Below the pieces are notes generated by a model. That model was not told the DNA's origin and searched no databases. It saw nothing but the letters and a program-made list of their open reading frames with translations. Below, in pieces: positions 18,868 through 28,035 of a DNA stretch of 46,397 bases. The DNA comes from JAVBNN01 sp031551525 (GTDB taxonomy: Bacteria > Bacillota > Negativicutes > Acidaminococcales > JAISLQ01): the NCBI GenBank assembly GCA_031551525.1, contig JAVBNN010000024.1:1-46397 (forward strand). The letters run 5' to 3'. Each line of letters opens with the position of its first letter. Positions within the stretch are counted from its first letter, which is position 1. The translations under genes and the position numbers were made by a program.

Positions 18868-20952
18868 GTGGCCAGAGAATTTTTGCTTGAAAAAACCAGA
18901 AATATAGGTATCATGGCGCACATAGATGCAGGAAAAACGACAACTACCGAACGTATCCTGTTTTATACCGGCCGCGTTCACAAGCTTGGCGAGACCCATG
19001 AAGGCTCTGCCACCATGGACTGGATGGCGCAGGAGCAGGAGCGTGGCATAACGATCACTTCCGCGGCTACTACTTGCCAGTGGAACCAACATCGTATAAA
19101 TATTATAGATACGCCAGGACACGTGGATTTCACCGTAGAGGTGGAACGCTCGCTAAAAGTGCTGGATGGCTCGGTAGCAGTATTTTGCGCCAAAGGCGGC
19201 GTGGAGCCACAGTCGGAAACGGTATGGCGCCAGGCTGACAAGTATGGCGTGCCGCGTATGGCGTATGTAAACAAAATGGATATCAACGGCGCCGATTTTT
19301 TTCGAGTCGTAGATATGATGAAGACCCGTCTCGGAGCCAACGCAGTGCCTATCCAGCTGCCTATCGGCAGTGAGGATGTGTTCAAAGGCATGATTGACCT
19401 CATTACCATGGAGGCGATCGTCTACACTGACGATCTTGGCAAAACCAGCGAACACACTGCTATACCGGAAGATTTGCAAGAGACGGCCGAACTGTACAGG
19501 CAAAACCTGCTGGATGCAGTTGCGGAAAATGATGACGAATTGATGATGAAATACCTCGAAGGCGAAGAGTTGACCGAGGATGAGATCAAAGCCGGCATCA
19601 GAAAGGCGGTTATCGCCTGCAAAATGACCCCGGTCATTTGCGGTTCTTCTTACAAGAATAAAGGCGTACAGCCGCTCTTGGACGCAGTAGTGGAATATAT
19701 GCCGGCGCCGACCGATATACCGGCCATTAAAGGCATCAAACCGTCCGATGGTTCAGAAGACTGCCGCGAAGTCGACGACAGCGCTCCTTTTTCTTCCCTG
19801 GCCTTCAAGATCATGGCCGACCCGTATGTAGGAAGGCTGTCCTTTTTCAGAGTGTATTCAGGAACACTGACTTCGGGTTCCTATGTATATAACTCGACCA
19901 AAGGCAAACGCGAACGGATTGGCCGTATCCTTCAGATGCACGCCAATCAGCGCCAGGAGATAGAGACGGTATATACCGGAGATATCGCTGCCGCGGTAGG
20001 GCTAAAAGACACTACCACCGGCGACACGCTGTGTGATGAAAAAGCTCAGATCGTTCTTGAGTCTATGGTCTTTCCCGATCCGGTTATTTCGGTCGCTGTC
20101 GAACCCAAAACCAAGGCCGACCAGGAAAAAATGGGCATAGCGCTCAGCCGTTTGGCGGAAGAAGATCCGACCTTCAAGGTGCACACTGACATTGAGACCG
20201 GTCAGACGATCATCTCAGGTATGGGTGAACTTCATCTGGAAATAATTGTTGACCGTCTGTTGCGGGAGTTTAAGGTGGGCTGCAATGTGGGTAACCCGCA
20301 GGTAGCTTACCGCGAAACCATCAGAAAGTCTGTCAAGGCCGAAGGAAAGTTTGTCCGCCAATCCGGTGGGCGTGGGCAATACGGCCATTGTTGGCTGGAA
20401 CTTATGCCCCAGCAACCAGGCGAAGGCTTCGTCTTTGAAAATAAGGTTGTGGGTGGCGCGATACCAAGAGAATACATCAACCCGATCGAAGCCGGTATTA
20501 AGGAAGCCATGGAAACAGGCGTTTTGGCCGGATATCCCATGGTGGATATAAAGGTCATCGTGTACGACGGCTCCTTCCACGATGTCGACTCTTCGGAAAT
20601 GGCCTTTAAAATAGCCGGTTCCATGGGTTTCAAGGCGGGTGCGCACAAAGCCGACCCGACGATCCTTGAGCCTTACATGAAAGTCGAAGTCATCGTACCG
20701 GAAGATTACATGGGTGACGTTATCGGTGACTTGAATTCGAGGCGCGGGCGTATCGAAGGTATGGAAGCAAGAGCGGGGGCACAGGCCATCAGGTCTTTTG
20801 TACCGCTGGCGGAGATGTTTGGCTATGCGACCGACCTCAGGTCTAAAACCCAGGGCCGTGGCAACTACACCATGGAATTTGATCATTACGAAGACGTTCC
20901 GAGAAATATCAGCGAGGCGATAGTTGCCAAGATGCGTGGCAGCAACGCCTGA
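18868..20952 (+). CDS. fusA: Elongation factor G
   Basis: 694 residues from GTG 18868; TAAGGGGTG lies 6 nt before it, while an earlier GTG at 18859 is inside that SD. The GTPase motifs are G1 AHIDAGKT, G2/G3 through RGITITSAATT and DTPGHVDF, and G4 NKMD. Domains II-V follow, with SGMGELHLEII and GGRGQYGH in domains III and IV. It drives translocation of tRNA and mRNA. Between rpsG and tuf, the classic str operon order. Confidence 0.97.
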   Translation: MAREFLLEKTRNIGIMAHIDAGKTTTTERILFYTGRVHKLGETHEGSATMDWMAQEQERGITITSAATTCQWNQHRINIIDTPGHVDFTVEVERSLKVLDGSVAVFCAKGGVEPQSETVWRQADKYGVPRMAYVNKMDINGADFFRVVDMMKTRLGANAVPIQLPIGSEDVFKGMIDLITMEAIVYTDDLGKTSEHTAIPEDLQETAELYRQNLLDAVAENDDELMMKYLEGEELTEDEIKAGIRKAVIACKMTPVICGSSYKNKGVQPLLDAVVEYMPAPTDIPAIKGIKPSDGSEDCREVDDSAPFSSLAFKIMADPYVGRLSFFRVYSGTLTSGSYVYNSTKGKRERIGRILQMHANQRQEIETVYTGDIAAAVGLKDTTTGDTLCDEKAQIVLESMVFPDPVISVAVEPKTKADQEKMGIALSRLAEEDPTFKVHTDIETGQTIISGMGELHLEIIVDRLLREFKVGCNVGNPQVAYRETIRKSVKAEGKFVRQSGGRGQYGHCWLELMPQQPGEGFVFENKVVGGAIPREYINPIEAGIKEAMETGVLAGYPMVDIKVIVYDGSFHDVDSSEMAFKIAGSMGFKAGAHKADPTILEPYMKVEVIVPEDYMGDVIGDLNSRRGRIEGMEARAGAQAIRSFVPLAEMFGYATDLRSKTQGRGNYTMEFDHYEDVPRNISEAIVAKMRGSNA

Positions 20953-21029
20953 CAAAGTTAAGTAGTCGCCTTTGGCGATTTGCAAAATAAAAAATATAAA
21001 GTGTTATTACTAAGGAGGCAAAGAAAAAA

Positions 21030-22217
21030 ATGGCAAAACAAAAGTTTGAACGCAATAAACCGCATGTGAACATAGGAACTATAGGTCACGTCGACCACGG
21101 CAAGACTACCTTGACTGCGGCTATCACCAAAGTGCTGTCAAAGCATGGCGGCGGTTCTTTCGTAGCATATGACCAGATCGACAAGGCTCCGGAAGAAAGA
21201 GAACGTGGCATCACTATTTCTACTTCCCACGTTGAATATGAAACCTCCAACCGCCACTATGCCCACGTTGATTGCCCGGGCCATGCCGACTATGTTAAAA
21301 ACATGATCACCGGCGCGGCGCAGATGGACGGAGCTATTTTGGTTGTAAGCGCAGCTGACGGCCCCATGCCGCAGACCCGCGAGCACATCCTTCTTGCTCG
21401 CCAGGTTGGCGTGCCAGCCATGGTCGTCTTCCTCAACAAGGCTGACATGGTTGATGACGCTGAATTGATCGAACTGGTGGAAATGGAAGTAAGGGAACTT
21501 CTGAGCGCCTACAATTTCCCTGGCGACGACATTCCGTTCGTAGTCGGTTCCGCCTTGAAAGCTTTGGAAGGCGACGCTGCCTACGAAGCCAAGATAGAAG
21601 AACTGATGGCCAAAGTCGACGAATACATTCCGACTCCGGAACGCGCTACCGATAAACCTTTCCTGATGCCGGTCGAAGACGTTTTCACCATCACCGGTCG
21701 CGGCACTGTTGCCACTGGCAGGGTAGAGCGCGGCACTGTTAAAGTCAGTGAGACCATTGAAATTGTTGGTATGCAGGAAAAATCCAAATCCACCGTCGTT
21801 ACCGGCGTTGAAATGTTCCGCAAACTCTTGGATTCGGCTCAGGCCGGTGACAATGTTGGTTGCCTCTTGCGCGGTGTTGATCGTAAAGACATCGAGCGCG
21901 GTCAAGTTTTGGCCAAACCCGGCAGCATTCACCCGCACACCAAATTCAATGCGGAAATCTATGTTCTGACTAAAGAAGAAGGCGGCCGTCACACTCCGTT
22001 TTTCAACGGTTACCGTCCGCAGTTTTACTTCCGCACTACCGACGTTACCGGTGTTGTAACTTTGCCGGAAGGTACCGAGATGGTAATGCCTGGTGATAAC
22101 ATCACCACCAGCATTGAACTTATTACTCCGATCGCTATCGAAGAAGGTCTGCGTTTTGCTATCCGTGAGGGCGGCAGGACTGTTGGCGCAGGCGTTGTTG
22201 CTTCCATCAACGCTTAA
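21030..22217 (+). CDS. tuf: Elongation factor Tu
   Basis: 395 residues. GHVDHGKTT (19-27), DCPGHADYVKNMITGAAQMDGAI and NKADMV are the GTP-binding motifs; RGTVATGRVERG and the C-terminal VGAGVV complete the beta-barrel domains. It delivers aminoacyl-tRNA to the A site. ATG 21030 follows AAGGAGG by about 10 nt. Codons appear well chosen, as expected for a highly expressed gene. It is the last gene of the str operon before a 320-nt gap. Confidence 0.98.
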   Translation: MAKQKFERNKPHVNIGTIGHVDHGKTTLTAAITKVLSKHGGGSFVAYDQIDKAPEERERGITISTSHVEYETSNRHYAHVDCPGHADYVKNMITGAAQMDGAILVVSAADGPMPQTREHILLARQVGVPAMVVFLNKADMVDDAELIELVEMEVRELLSAYNFPGDDIPFVVGSALKALEGDAAYEAKIEELMAKVDEYIPTPERATDKPFLMPVEDVFTITGRGTVATGRVERGTVKVSETIEIVGMQEKSKSTVVTGVEMFRKLLDSAQAGDNVGCLLRGVDRKDIERGQVLAKPGSIHPHTKFNAEIYVLTKEEGGRHTPFFNGYRPQFYFRTTDVTGVVTLPEGTEMVMPGDNITTSIELITPIAIEEGLRFAIREGGRTVGAGVVASINA

Positions 22218-22228
22218 GGCTGGTAACT

Positions 22229-22332
22229 AGTGCCGACCTGCGGCGTTGTCAGTTGAGTTCCCTTGCTTGCGTACCTCTAAGTACGCGTCCGGCGGGAGAC
22301 GAATTTCGCCTAGCATCGTGACATTTGGCACC
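22229..22332. repeat. Palindromic intergenic element after tuf
   Basis: Nested inverted arms: TGCC (22231-22234) with GGCA (22327-22330), TGTCA (22247-22251) with TGACA (22319-22323), and a central perfect GCGTAC/GTACGC hairpin (22269-22274, 22281-22286). Such large imperfect palindromes with a GTAC core are typical of dispersed intergenic repeats, and this could also end tuf transcription. Only a genome-wide search can show whether it is repetitive. Confidence 0.45.
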
Positions 22333-22537
22333 GCCTCAGGGGGTCTGGCGTGACAGGGTGCTGAAAAGACAGTGTAAAGTTAACAAACCTTGCGTGAGGG
22401 GCTTTTGCCCCTCACATAGGTGGTTATAAAGGTAAGTAATATTTTTGCGATGACGTGAGAGGTTGCCTGGCAAGCTCCAGGGGAATTTTCACTGAGTATG
22501 TCCAGCCAGCAGGCGGGCGACAAGGAGGAGTATATTA
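22333..22537 (+). promoter_or_regulatory. rpsJ (S10 operon) upstream region with hairpins
   Basis: A perfect 9-bp hairpin GTGAGGGGC-TTTT-GCCCCTCAC (22394-22415) without a T run, then a smaller CCTGG/CCAGG hairpin near 22467-22482. I find no good -35/-10 pair. The region could be a leader for S10-operon control, or simply read through from tuf. Confidence 0.4.
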
Positions 22538-22849
22538 ATGACAAAACAGCAAAAAATCCGTATCAGATTGAAAGCCTACGACCACAAGGCACTCGACCAG
22601 AGCGCCCTAAAGATCGTAGACACCGCCAAGCGCACCGGCGCAATGGTGTGCGGTCCTATCCCTCTTCCTACAGAGAAAAATGTATTTACGATCCTACGTT
22701 CCCCGCATGTCAACAAGGATTCGCGTGAACAATTCGAGATGCGCACGCACAAACGCCTTATCGACATACAGGAGCCGACCCCGAAAACAGTCGACGCGCT
22801 GATGCGTCTTGATCTGCCGGCCGGTGTAGACATCGAAATCAAAGTGTAA
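22538..22849 (+). CDS. rpsJ: 30S ribosomal protein S10 (NusE)
   Basis: 103 residues, full length. QKIRIRLKAYDHKALDQSALKIVDTAKRTGA and GPIPLPTEKNVFTILRSPHVNKDSREQFEMRTHKRLI are unmistakable S10 segments. Besides its place in the 30S head it partners NusB and NusG in antitermination. AAGGAGG precedes ATG 22538. First gene of the long S10-spc-alpha superoperon. Confidence 0.97.
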   Translation: MTKQQKIRIRLKAYDHKALDQSALKIVDTAKRTGAMVCGPIPLPTEKNVFTILRSPHVNKDSREQFEMRTHKRLIDIQEPTPKTVDALMRLDLPAGVDIEIKV

Positions 22850-22862
22850 GGGAGGGAGAAAG

Positions 22863-23504
22863 ATGGCTAAAGGTATTTTAGCGAAAAAGCTGGGCATGAC
22901 CCAGGTTTTCACTGCCGAAGGCAAGCTGCTCCCAGTAACTGTGGTAGAAGCTGGTCCTTGCCAGGTGGTGCAGGTAAAAACAGTGGAAAACGATGGCTAT
23001 GATGCTTTGCAGTTGGGCTTTTTCTCGAAAAAGGAAAAGCACACCAACAAACCCATGCAAGGGCACTTCGCCAAAGCCGGCATCAAACCGGTCAAATTCA
23101 TTAGAGAACTTCGTTTGGCCAGCCCGGCCGAATATCAGGCCGGACAGGAAATAAGCGTTGATATATTCGCCGAGGGCGATTTGATTGACGTTACCGGCGT
23201 GTCAAAAGGCAAAGGTTTTGCCGGCGGCATCAAACGCCACAATTTCCACCGCGGACCAATGACCCACGGTTCCAAGTCACACCGTGAACCGGGTTCGATC
23301 GGTTCCCGTATGTCGGGCCCCGGCGGCAAGGTTTTCAAAGGTAAAAAACTCCCTGGCCGCATGGGCAACCAAAAGACCACCGTGCAAAGGCTGACTGTCG
23401 TAAGGGTTGACAAGGCCCGCAACCTTCTTTTAATAAAAGGCGCGGTACCCGGCCCTAAAGGCGCTTTTGTAGTGGTCAAAAATACGGTAAAACCGAGTAA
23501 ATAG
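22863..23504 (+). CDS. rplC: 50S ribosomal protein L3
   Basis: 213 residues. AKGILAKKLGMTQVFTAEG opens the protein. The central loop FHRGPMTHGSKSHREPGSIG reaches the peptidyl transferase centre, and PGRMGNQKTTVQ follows. It is an early assembly protein of the 50S subunit. 13 nt after rpsJ with a GGGAGGG SD. Confidence 0.97.
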   Translation: MAKGILAKKLGMTQVFTAEGKLLPVTVVEAGPCQVVQVKTVENDGYDALQLGFFSKKEKHTNKPMQGHFAKAGIKPVKFIRELRLASPAEYQAGQEISVDIFAEGDLIDVTGVSKGKGFAGGIKRHNFHRGPMTHGSKSHREPGSIGSRMSGPGGKVFKGKKLPGRMGNQKTTVQRLTVVRVDKARNLLLIKGAVPGPKGAFVVVKNTVKPSK

Positions 23505-23529
23505 GTCTGGTGGAAAGGAGGAAAGAGTA

Positions 23530-24159
23530 ATGCCGAAAGTTTCAGTTTATGATATCGCCGGTAATAAAACCGGTGAAGAAATAGAATTACAAGATAATGT
23601 GTTCGCCGTGGAAATGAATGAAGCGGTCGTGCACCAGGCTGTCGTTATGCAGATGGCATCCTGGCGGCAAGGAAATGCTGCCACTAAAACCCGTGCCATG
23701 GTACGCGGCGGCGGCAAAAAGCCCTGGCGTCAGAAAGGCACTGGGCGTGCCCGCGCCGGTAGCATCCGTTCCCCGTTGTGGGTAGGCGGCGGTGTCACGT
23801 TTGGCCCGCAGCCGCGTTCTTACGTAAAGGCTATGCCGAGAAAGGCGCGCAGGCTGGCTATTCGTTGCGCTCTGTCTGCAAAATTATCTTCGGGTGAACT
23901 GGTGGTGGTGGATGGTATGACTTTCGCCGTACCCAAGACCAAAGACGCGATAAAAATGCTCACGAGCTTTGGTGCGGGTGCCGCTAAAGCGCTCATCATC
24001 ACGAACGGTATGGATGAAAACGTCAACAAATCTTCCCGCAACATTCCGGGTGTAAAAGCTCTGTCGAATGCATTCTTGAACGTGTATGATCTACTCAACT
24101 GCCAAAAGGTGCTCTTATCTAAAGACGCCGTAGCTAGGATAGAGGAGGTGCTTTCCTGA
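23530..24159 (+). CDS. rplD: 50S ribosomal protein L4
   Basis: 209 residues. The extended loop RGGGKKPWRQKGTGRARAGS (about 59-78), which lines the exit tunnel near the macrolide site, is intact. LSNAFLNVYDLLNCQKVLLSKDAV near the end is typical of L4. Its stop overlaps the rplW start by 1 nt (TGATG), so the two are translationally coupled. Confidence 0.97.
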   Translation: MPKVSVYDIAGNKTGEEIELQDNVFAVEMNEAVVHQAVVMQMASWRQGNAATKTRAMVRGGGKKPWRQKGTGRARAGSIRSPLWVGGGVTFGPQPRSYVKAMPRKARRLAIRCALSAKLSSGELVVVDGMTFAVPKTKDAIKMLTSFGAGAAKALIITNGMDENVNKSSRNIPGVKALSNAFLNVYDLLNCQKVLLSKDAVARIEEVLS

Positions 24160-24449
24160 TGGCAGACAATCTGCGTGACGTACTTTTGCGTCCGATCATT
24201 ACGGAAAAAACTTCGCAAATGATGCAGGACAACAAATATACATTTAAAGTTGCCTTGACCGCCAACAAGATCGAGATCCGCCAGGCGGTGGAACATATTT
24301 TTAAAGTAAAGGTCCTGGAAGTGAACACCATGCGCGTACTTGGCAAAGTAAAGAGGATGGGCCGCACTTCCGGCAGACGTTCAGACTATAAAAAGGCTAT
24401 CGTGAAACTGGCTCCCGGCCAGACGATAGAATTCTTCGAAGGTGTGTAA
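24159..24449 (+). CDS. rplW: 50S ribosomal protein L23
   Basis: 96 residues. LRPIITEKTSQMMQDNKYTFKV and the loop VNTMRVLGKVKRMGRTSGRRSDYKKA mark L23, the protein at the tunnel exit that docks trigger factor and SRP. AGAGGAGGTG within the end of rplD serves as its SD. Confidence 0.96.
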   Translation: MADNLRDVLLRPIITEKTSQMMQDNKYTFKVALTANKIEIRQAVEHIFKVKVLEVNTMRVLGKVKRMGRTSGRRSDYKKAIVKLAPGQTIEFFEGV

Positions 24450-24475
24450 CGAGACCGTAAAAGGAGGGAACAAAA

Positions 24476-25306
24476 TTGGCAGTAAAATCATTTAAACCAT
24501 ATGCTCCCGGCAGACGGTTTATGACAGTTGCTTCTTTCGAAGAAATAACGACCGACAGGCCGGAGCGCTCATTGATCGAGAAGCTCTTTAGAAAAGCCGG
24601 GCGCAATAACCAGGGCCGTATGACCGTACGCCACCAGGGCGGCGGACATAAGAGGATGTATCGCATCATCGACTTTAAACGTATGAAAGACGGTATCCCG
24701 GCCAAAGTGGCTACCATCGAATACGATCCTAACAGGACTTGTCGTATAGCGCTTCTTAATTATGTGGACGGCGAAAAACGCTATATTCTCGCTCCCCATC
24801 AGTTAAAGGTGGGCGACACTGTGGTAAGCGGCCCGGAGGCCGATATCAAGATCGGTAACGCTTTGCCGCTGAAAAACATCCCGCTGGGCACCATGGTGCA
24901 CAATGTGGAACTAAAGATCGGTGCGGGCGGCCAACTCGCGCGAAGCGCCGGAACATCTGCCCAATTGATGGCTAAAGAAGGCGGCCACGCGCTTTTACGC
25001 TTGCCGTCGGGTGAGATCAGAAAAGTGCACGTTAACTGCCGGGCCACGGTCGGCCAGGTGGGCAACCACGAGCACGAAAACATTTCCATAGGTAAAGCGG
25101 GCCGCTCCCGTTGGCTGGGCATCCGCCCTGGCAACCGTGGCGTGACTATGAACCCGTGCGACCATCCGCACGGCGGTGGCGAAGGCCACTCACCGGTCGG
25201 CCGTAAGCACCCGGTTACCCCGTGGGGCAAATGCGCCTACGGTACCCGTACCAGGAGCAAACACAAAGCGTCTGACAGGCTGATTGTAAAACGCAGGACG
25301 AAATAA
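24476..25306 (+). CDS. rplB: 50S ribosomal protein L2
   Basis: 276 residues from a TTG start at 24476, chosen because AAAGGAGG lies just upstream and MAVKSFKPYAPGRRFMT is the family start. GRNNQGRMTVRHQGGGHKR and the C-terminal RGVTMNPCDHPHGGGEGHSP, with the His near the peptidyl transferase centre, are diagnostic. It is needed for subunit joining and peptide bond formation. Confidence 0.98.
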   Translation: MAVKSFKPYAPGRRFMTVASFEEITTDRPERSLIEKLFRKAGRNNQGRMTVRHQGGGHKRMYRIIDFKRMKDGIPAKVATIEYDPNRTCRIALLNYVDGEKRYILAPHQLKVGDTVVSGPEADIKIGNALPLKNIPLGTMVHNVELKIGAGGQLARSAGTSAQLMAKEGGHALLRLPSGEIRKVHVNCRATVGQVGNHEHENISIGKAGRSRWLGIRPGNRGVTMNPCDHPHGGGEGHSPVGRKHPVTPWGKCAYGTRTRSKHKASDRLIVKRRTK

Positions 25307-25335
25307 TAAACCGGATGGGAAAGGAGGCCTCCTGA

Positions 25336-25608
25336 GTGTCGAGATCGATAAAAAAAGGACCGTATGTGCATGAAAGCCTGCTGAAAAAAATAAGCGCGCT
25401 TAATGCCGCTAGTGATAAAAAAGTCGTAAAGACCTGGTCGCGCAGCAGCATGGTATTGCCGAATTTCGTCGGTCATACCATCGCCATACACGACGGAAGA
25501 AAACACGTGCCTGTCTATATCACCGAAGATATGGTCGGCCATAAACTGGGCGAATTTGCGCCTACCCGTACATACAAAGGCCACGCCAAAACAAGTGGGG
25601 CGAAATAA
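25336..25608 (+). CDS. rpsS: 30S ribosomal protein S19
   Basis: 90 residues from GTG 25336 (MSRSIKKGPYVHESLLKK). TWSRSSMVLPNFVGHTIAIHDGRKHVPVYI and GHKLGEFAPTRTYKGHA are the standard S19 core. It binds 16S rRNA in the head together with S13. A GGAGG SD precedes it; 29 nt after rplB. Confidence 0.97.
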   Translation: MSRSIKKGPYVHESLLKKISALNAASDKKVVKTWSRSSMVLPNFVGHTIAIHDGRKHVPVYITEDMVGHKLGEFAPTRTYKGHAKTSGAK

Positions 25609-25625
25609 GGGAAGGGGGTCAAGAA

Positions 25626-25958
25626 ATGGAAGCGAAAGCTATCGCCAAGTACATCCGCATAGCGCCTAGAAAAGTGCGCATAGTGGCGGATCTTATCCGC
25701 GGCAAGTCGATTGCCGAGGCCTTTGCCATCCTCCAGCATACCCCGAAGGTTGCCTCCGAGGTCGTGGAAAAGACGCTTAAATCAGCGGTCGCCAATGCCG
25801 AACACAATTACGACATGAATGTAGACACTCTCTATGTATCTACCGTCTATGTCGACCAGGGACCGACCATGAAGCGTATACACCCGCGCTCGCGCGGCCA
25901 GGCCTTCAAGATTTTGAAGCGCTCCAGCCACGTGACTGTTATGGTAAAGGAAAAATAA
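25626..25958 (+). CDS. rplV: 50S ribosomal protein L22
   Basis: 110 residues. RIAPRKVRIVADLIRGKSIAEAF opens the globular part, and the beta-hairpin with GPTMKRIHPRSRGQAFKI reaches into the exit tunnel near the macrolide site. No insertion is visible in that loop. It starts at ATG 25626 after GGAAGGGGG. Confidence 0.97.
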   Translation: MEAKAIAKYIRIAPRKVRIVADLIRGKSIAEAFAILQHTPKVASEVVEKTLKSAVANAEHNYDMNVDTLYVSTVYVDQGPTMKRIHPRSRGQAFKILKRSSHVTVMVKEK

Positions 25959-25982
25959 TTCAGAGTAAAGGAGGAACAGCCA

Positions 25983-26660
25983 GTGGGTCAAAAAGTAAAT
26001 CCGCATGGCCTGAGAATTGGCGTCATCAAGACTTGGGATTCCAAGTGGTACGCTGACAAGGACTATGAGAAATTTTTACTGGAAGATATAAAAATCCGTG
26101 AATTTATAAAAGAAAAGCATTTTCAATCGGGTATTTCCCGGGTGGAAATAGAACGCGCCGCCAACCGCACTCGCGTCACTATCCACACTGCCAAACCCGG
26201 TATGCTTATCGGCCGCGGCGGCAGCAATATTGAAGCCTTGAAAAAGGACATCAAAAAATTCACCGACAGCCAGATTGACGTCAACATCCAGGAAGTGAAA
26301 CAACCTGATACCGACGCAGTACTGGTCGCGGAAAACATCGCCAGCCAGCTGGAGCGCCGTATTGCTTTTCGCCGCGCTATGAAGCAATCTGTTACCCGTA
26401 CTATGCGTATGGGAGCCAAAGGGATAAAGGTGCAGGTGGGCGGTCGTTTGGGCGGCGCTGAAATAGCGCGCTCGGAAGGCTATCGCGAAGGCAGCATTCC
26501 CCTTCATACCCTGAGGGCAGATATCGACTATGGTACAGCCGAAGCTCATACCACTTACGGGCGCATCGGTGTGAAAGTATGGATATATAAGGGTGAGATC
26601 CTTCCTGCGGGCAAGCAAAACATGAAGACTGTTGCCGCTGGTGAAGGAGGCGACAAATAA
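25983..26660 (+). CDS. rpsC: 30S ribosomal protein S3
   Basis: 225 residues from GTG 25983 (MGQKVNPHGLRIGVIKTWDS). The KH domain with GRGGSNIEALKKDI is at about 77-90. The C-terminal domain has GRLGGAEIARSEGYREGSIPLHTLRADIDYG. It sits at the mRNA entry tunnel. Its TAA shares one base with the ATG of rplP. Confidence 0.97.
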   Translation: MGQKVNPHGLRIGVIKTWDSKWYADKDYEKFLLEDIKIREFIKEKHFQSGISRVEIERAANRTRVTIHTAKPGMLIGRGGSNIEALKKDIKKFTDSQIDVNIQEVKQPDTDAVLVAENIASQLERRIAFRRAMKQSVTRTMRMGAKGIKVQVGGRLGGAEIARSEGYREGSIPLHTLRADIDYGTAEAHTTYGRIGVKVWIYKGEILPAGKQNMKTVAAGEGGDK

Positions 26661-27121
26661 TGTTATTACCGAAAAGGACGAAATTTAGAAAGCAATTCAG
26701 GGGACGTATGACCGGCAAGGCCAACCGCGGCAACACCATCAGCCACGGAGAATTTGGTCTCGAGGCTTTGGAACCGGCCTGGATCACTAACCGTCAGATA
26801 GAAGCGGCTCGTATCGCAATGACCCGCTATATCAAGCGCGGTGGCCAGGTGTGGATAAAAATATTCCCGGATAAGCCGGTCACGGCAAAACCGGCGGAAA
26901 CTCGTATGGGTAGTGGTAAAGGTTCGCCGGAATACTGGGTGGCGGTAGTGAAACCCGGTCGCATCCTCTTTGAGATGGCCGGAGTTACTACGGAAATCGC
27001 CAAAGAAGCTATGCGCTTGGCGTCGCACAAACTGCCGATCAAGACTAGGTTTGTGGTCAAAGCGGACAAAGATGCAGCAGGCTTTGCTTCACAAGTAAAA
27101 GAATCAGGCGGTGAAGCGTAA
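26660..27121 (+). CDS. rplP: 50S ribosomal protein L16
   Basis: 153 residues, about ten longer than usual at the C-terminus (KDAAGFASQVKESGGEA). The core is standard: MLLPKRTKFRKQFRGRMTG at the start, GRILFEMAGV near 100, ASHKLPIKTRFV near 125. It contacts the A-site tRNA elbow. Overlaps by 1 nt with both rpsC and rpmC (TAATG), indicating tight coupling of the three. Confidence 0.97.
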   Translation: MLLPKRTKFRKQFRGRMTGKANRGNTISHGEFGLEALEPAWITNRQIEAARIAMTRYIKRGGQVWIKIFPDKPVTAKPAETRMGSGKGSPEYWVAVVKPGRILFEMAGVTTEIAKEAMRLASHKLPIKTRFVVKADKDAAGFASQVKESGGEA

Positions 27122-27324
27122 TGAAAACACAGGAAATACAGAAAATACATGATTTATCAGCGAAAGAGCTGGTAGAAAAGCTCTCCGCTTTAAAAGAGGA
27201 ACTTTTTAACCTCAGGTTTCAAATGGCCACCGGCCAATTGGACAATCCCATGCGCATTGGCGAAGTGAGAAAATCTATCGCCCGCATCAAGACAGTCCAG
27301 CGCCAGAGGGAATTAAAAGCTTGA
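27121..27324 (+). CDS. rpmC: 50S ribosomal protein L29
   Basis: 67 residues, two long helices. EELFNLRFQMATGQLDNPMRIGEVRKSIARIKT is the L29 signature. It sits by the tunnel exit next to L23. The start codon overlaps the rplP stop. Confidence 0.96.
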   Translation: MKTQEIQKIHDLSAKELVEKLSALKEELFNLRFQMATGQLDNPMRIGEVRKSIARIKTVQRQRELKA

Positions 27325-27359
27325 AGCGCCAAGCGTTTTCGGGGAAGGAGGAATATTAA

Positions 27360-27620
27360 GTGTCTGAACAAAGAAATGACCGTATGACACGTACCGGTAA
27401 AGTAGTCAGCGACAAAATGGATAAGACCGTTGTCGTAGCGATAGAGCGCCTGGTCCAGCACCCTTTATACCATAAAGCGGTGAAAAAGACTATCAAGTTT
27501 AAAGCGCATGATGAAAACAACGAAAGCCATATCGGCGATACCGTCGAGGTGATGCAGACCCGCCCCCTGTCCAAGGACAAATGCTGGCGCGTGGTGAAGA
27601 TCCTCGAAAAAGCGAAATAA
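27360..27620 (+). CDS. rpsQ: 30S ribosomal protein S17
   Basis: 86 residues from GTG 27360, after AAGGAGG. RTGKVVSDKMDKTVVVAIERLVQHPLYHK and DTVEVMQTRPLSKDKCWRVVKI are the two halves of the S17 OB fold. Primary 16S rRNA binder in the platform and body. Confidence 0.97.
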   Translation: MSEQRNDRMTRTGKVVSDKMDKTVVVAIERLVQHPLYHKAVKKTIKFKAHDENNESHIGDTVEVMQTRPLSKDKCWRVVKILEKAK

Positions 27621-27651
27621 GGAAACAGTTTAGCTGTAAGGAGGCAAAAGC

Positions 27652-28020
27652 ATGATACAACAGCAGTCTATACTGAATGTTGCTGATAATACGGGCGCTA
27701 AAAAAGTCATGTGCATACGCGTCTTGGGCGGTTCTTTCAGAAGATACGCCAATATTGGTGATGTTATTGTTTGCGCTGTGAAAGATGCATCACCCGGTGG
27801 CGTTGTCAAAAAAGGCGACGTGGTTAAAGCGGTTGTGGTGCGTTCGCATAAAGGCCTGCGCCGTCCGGATGGTTCGTACATCCGTTTCGACGAAAATGCG
27901 GCCGTTGTCATAAAAGACGACAAGACCCCGCGCGGTACGCGCATATTTGGCCCTGTGGCCCGCGAACTTCGGGACAAGGATTTTATGAAGATAATTTCCT
28001 TGGCGCCGGAAGTTCTGTAA
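27652..28020 (+). CDS. rplN: 50S ribosomal protein L14
   Basis: 122 residues, exact family length. MIQQQSILNVADNTGAKKVMCIRVLGGS at the start, VVRSHKGLRRPDGSYIRFDENAAV in the middle, and ARELRDKDFMKIISLAPEVL at the end. It faces the 30S subunit and binds silencing factor RsfS in other bacteria. AAGGAGG SD. Confidence 0.98.
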   Translation: MIQQQSILNVADNTGAKKVMCIRVLGGSFRRYANIGDVIVCAVKDASPGGVVKKGDVVKAVVVRSHKGLRRPDGSYIRFDENAAVVIKDDKTPRGTRIFGPVARELRDKDFMKIISLAPEVL

Positions 28021-28035
28021 AGGAGGCGCCTAGAT

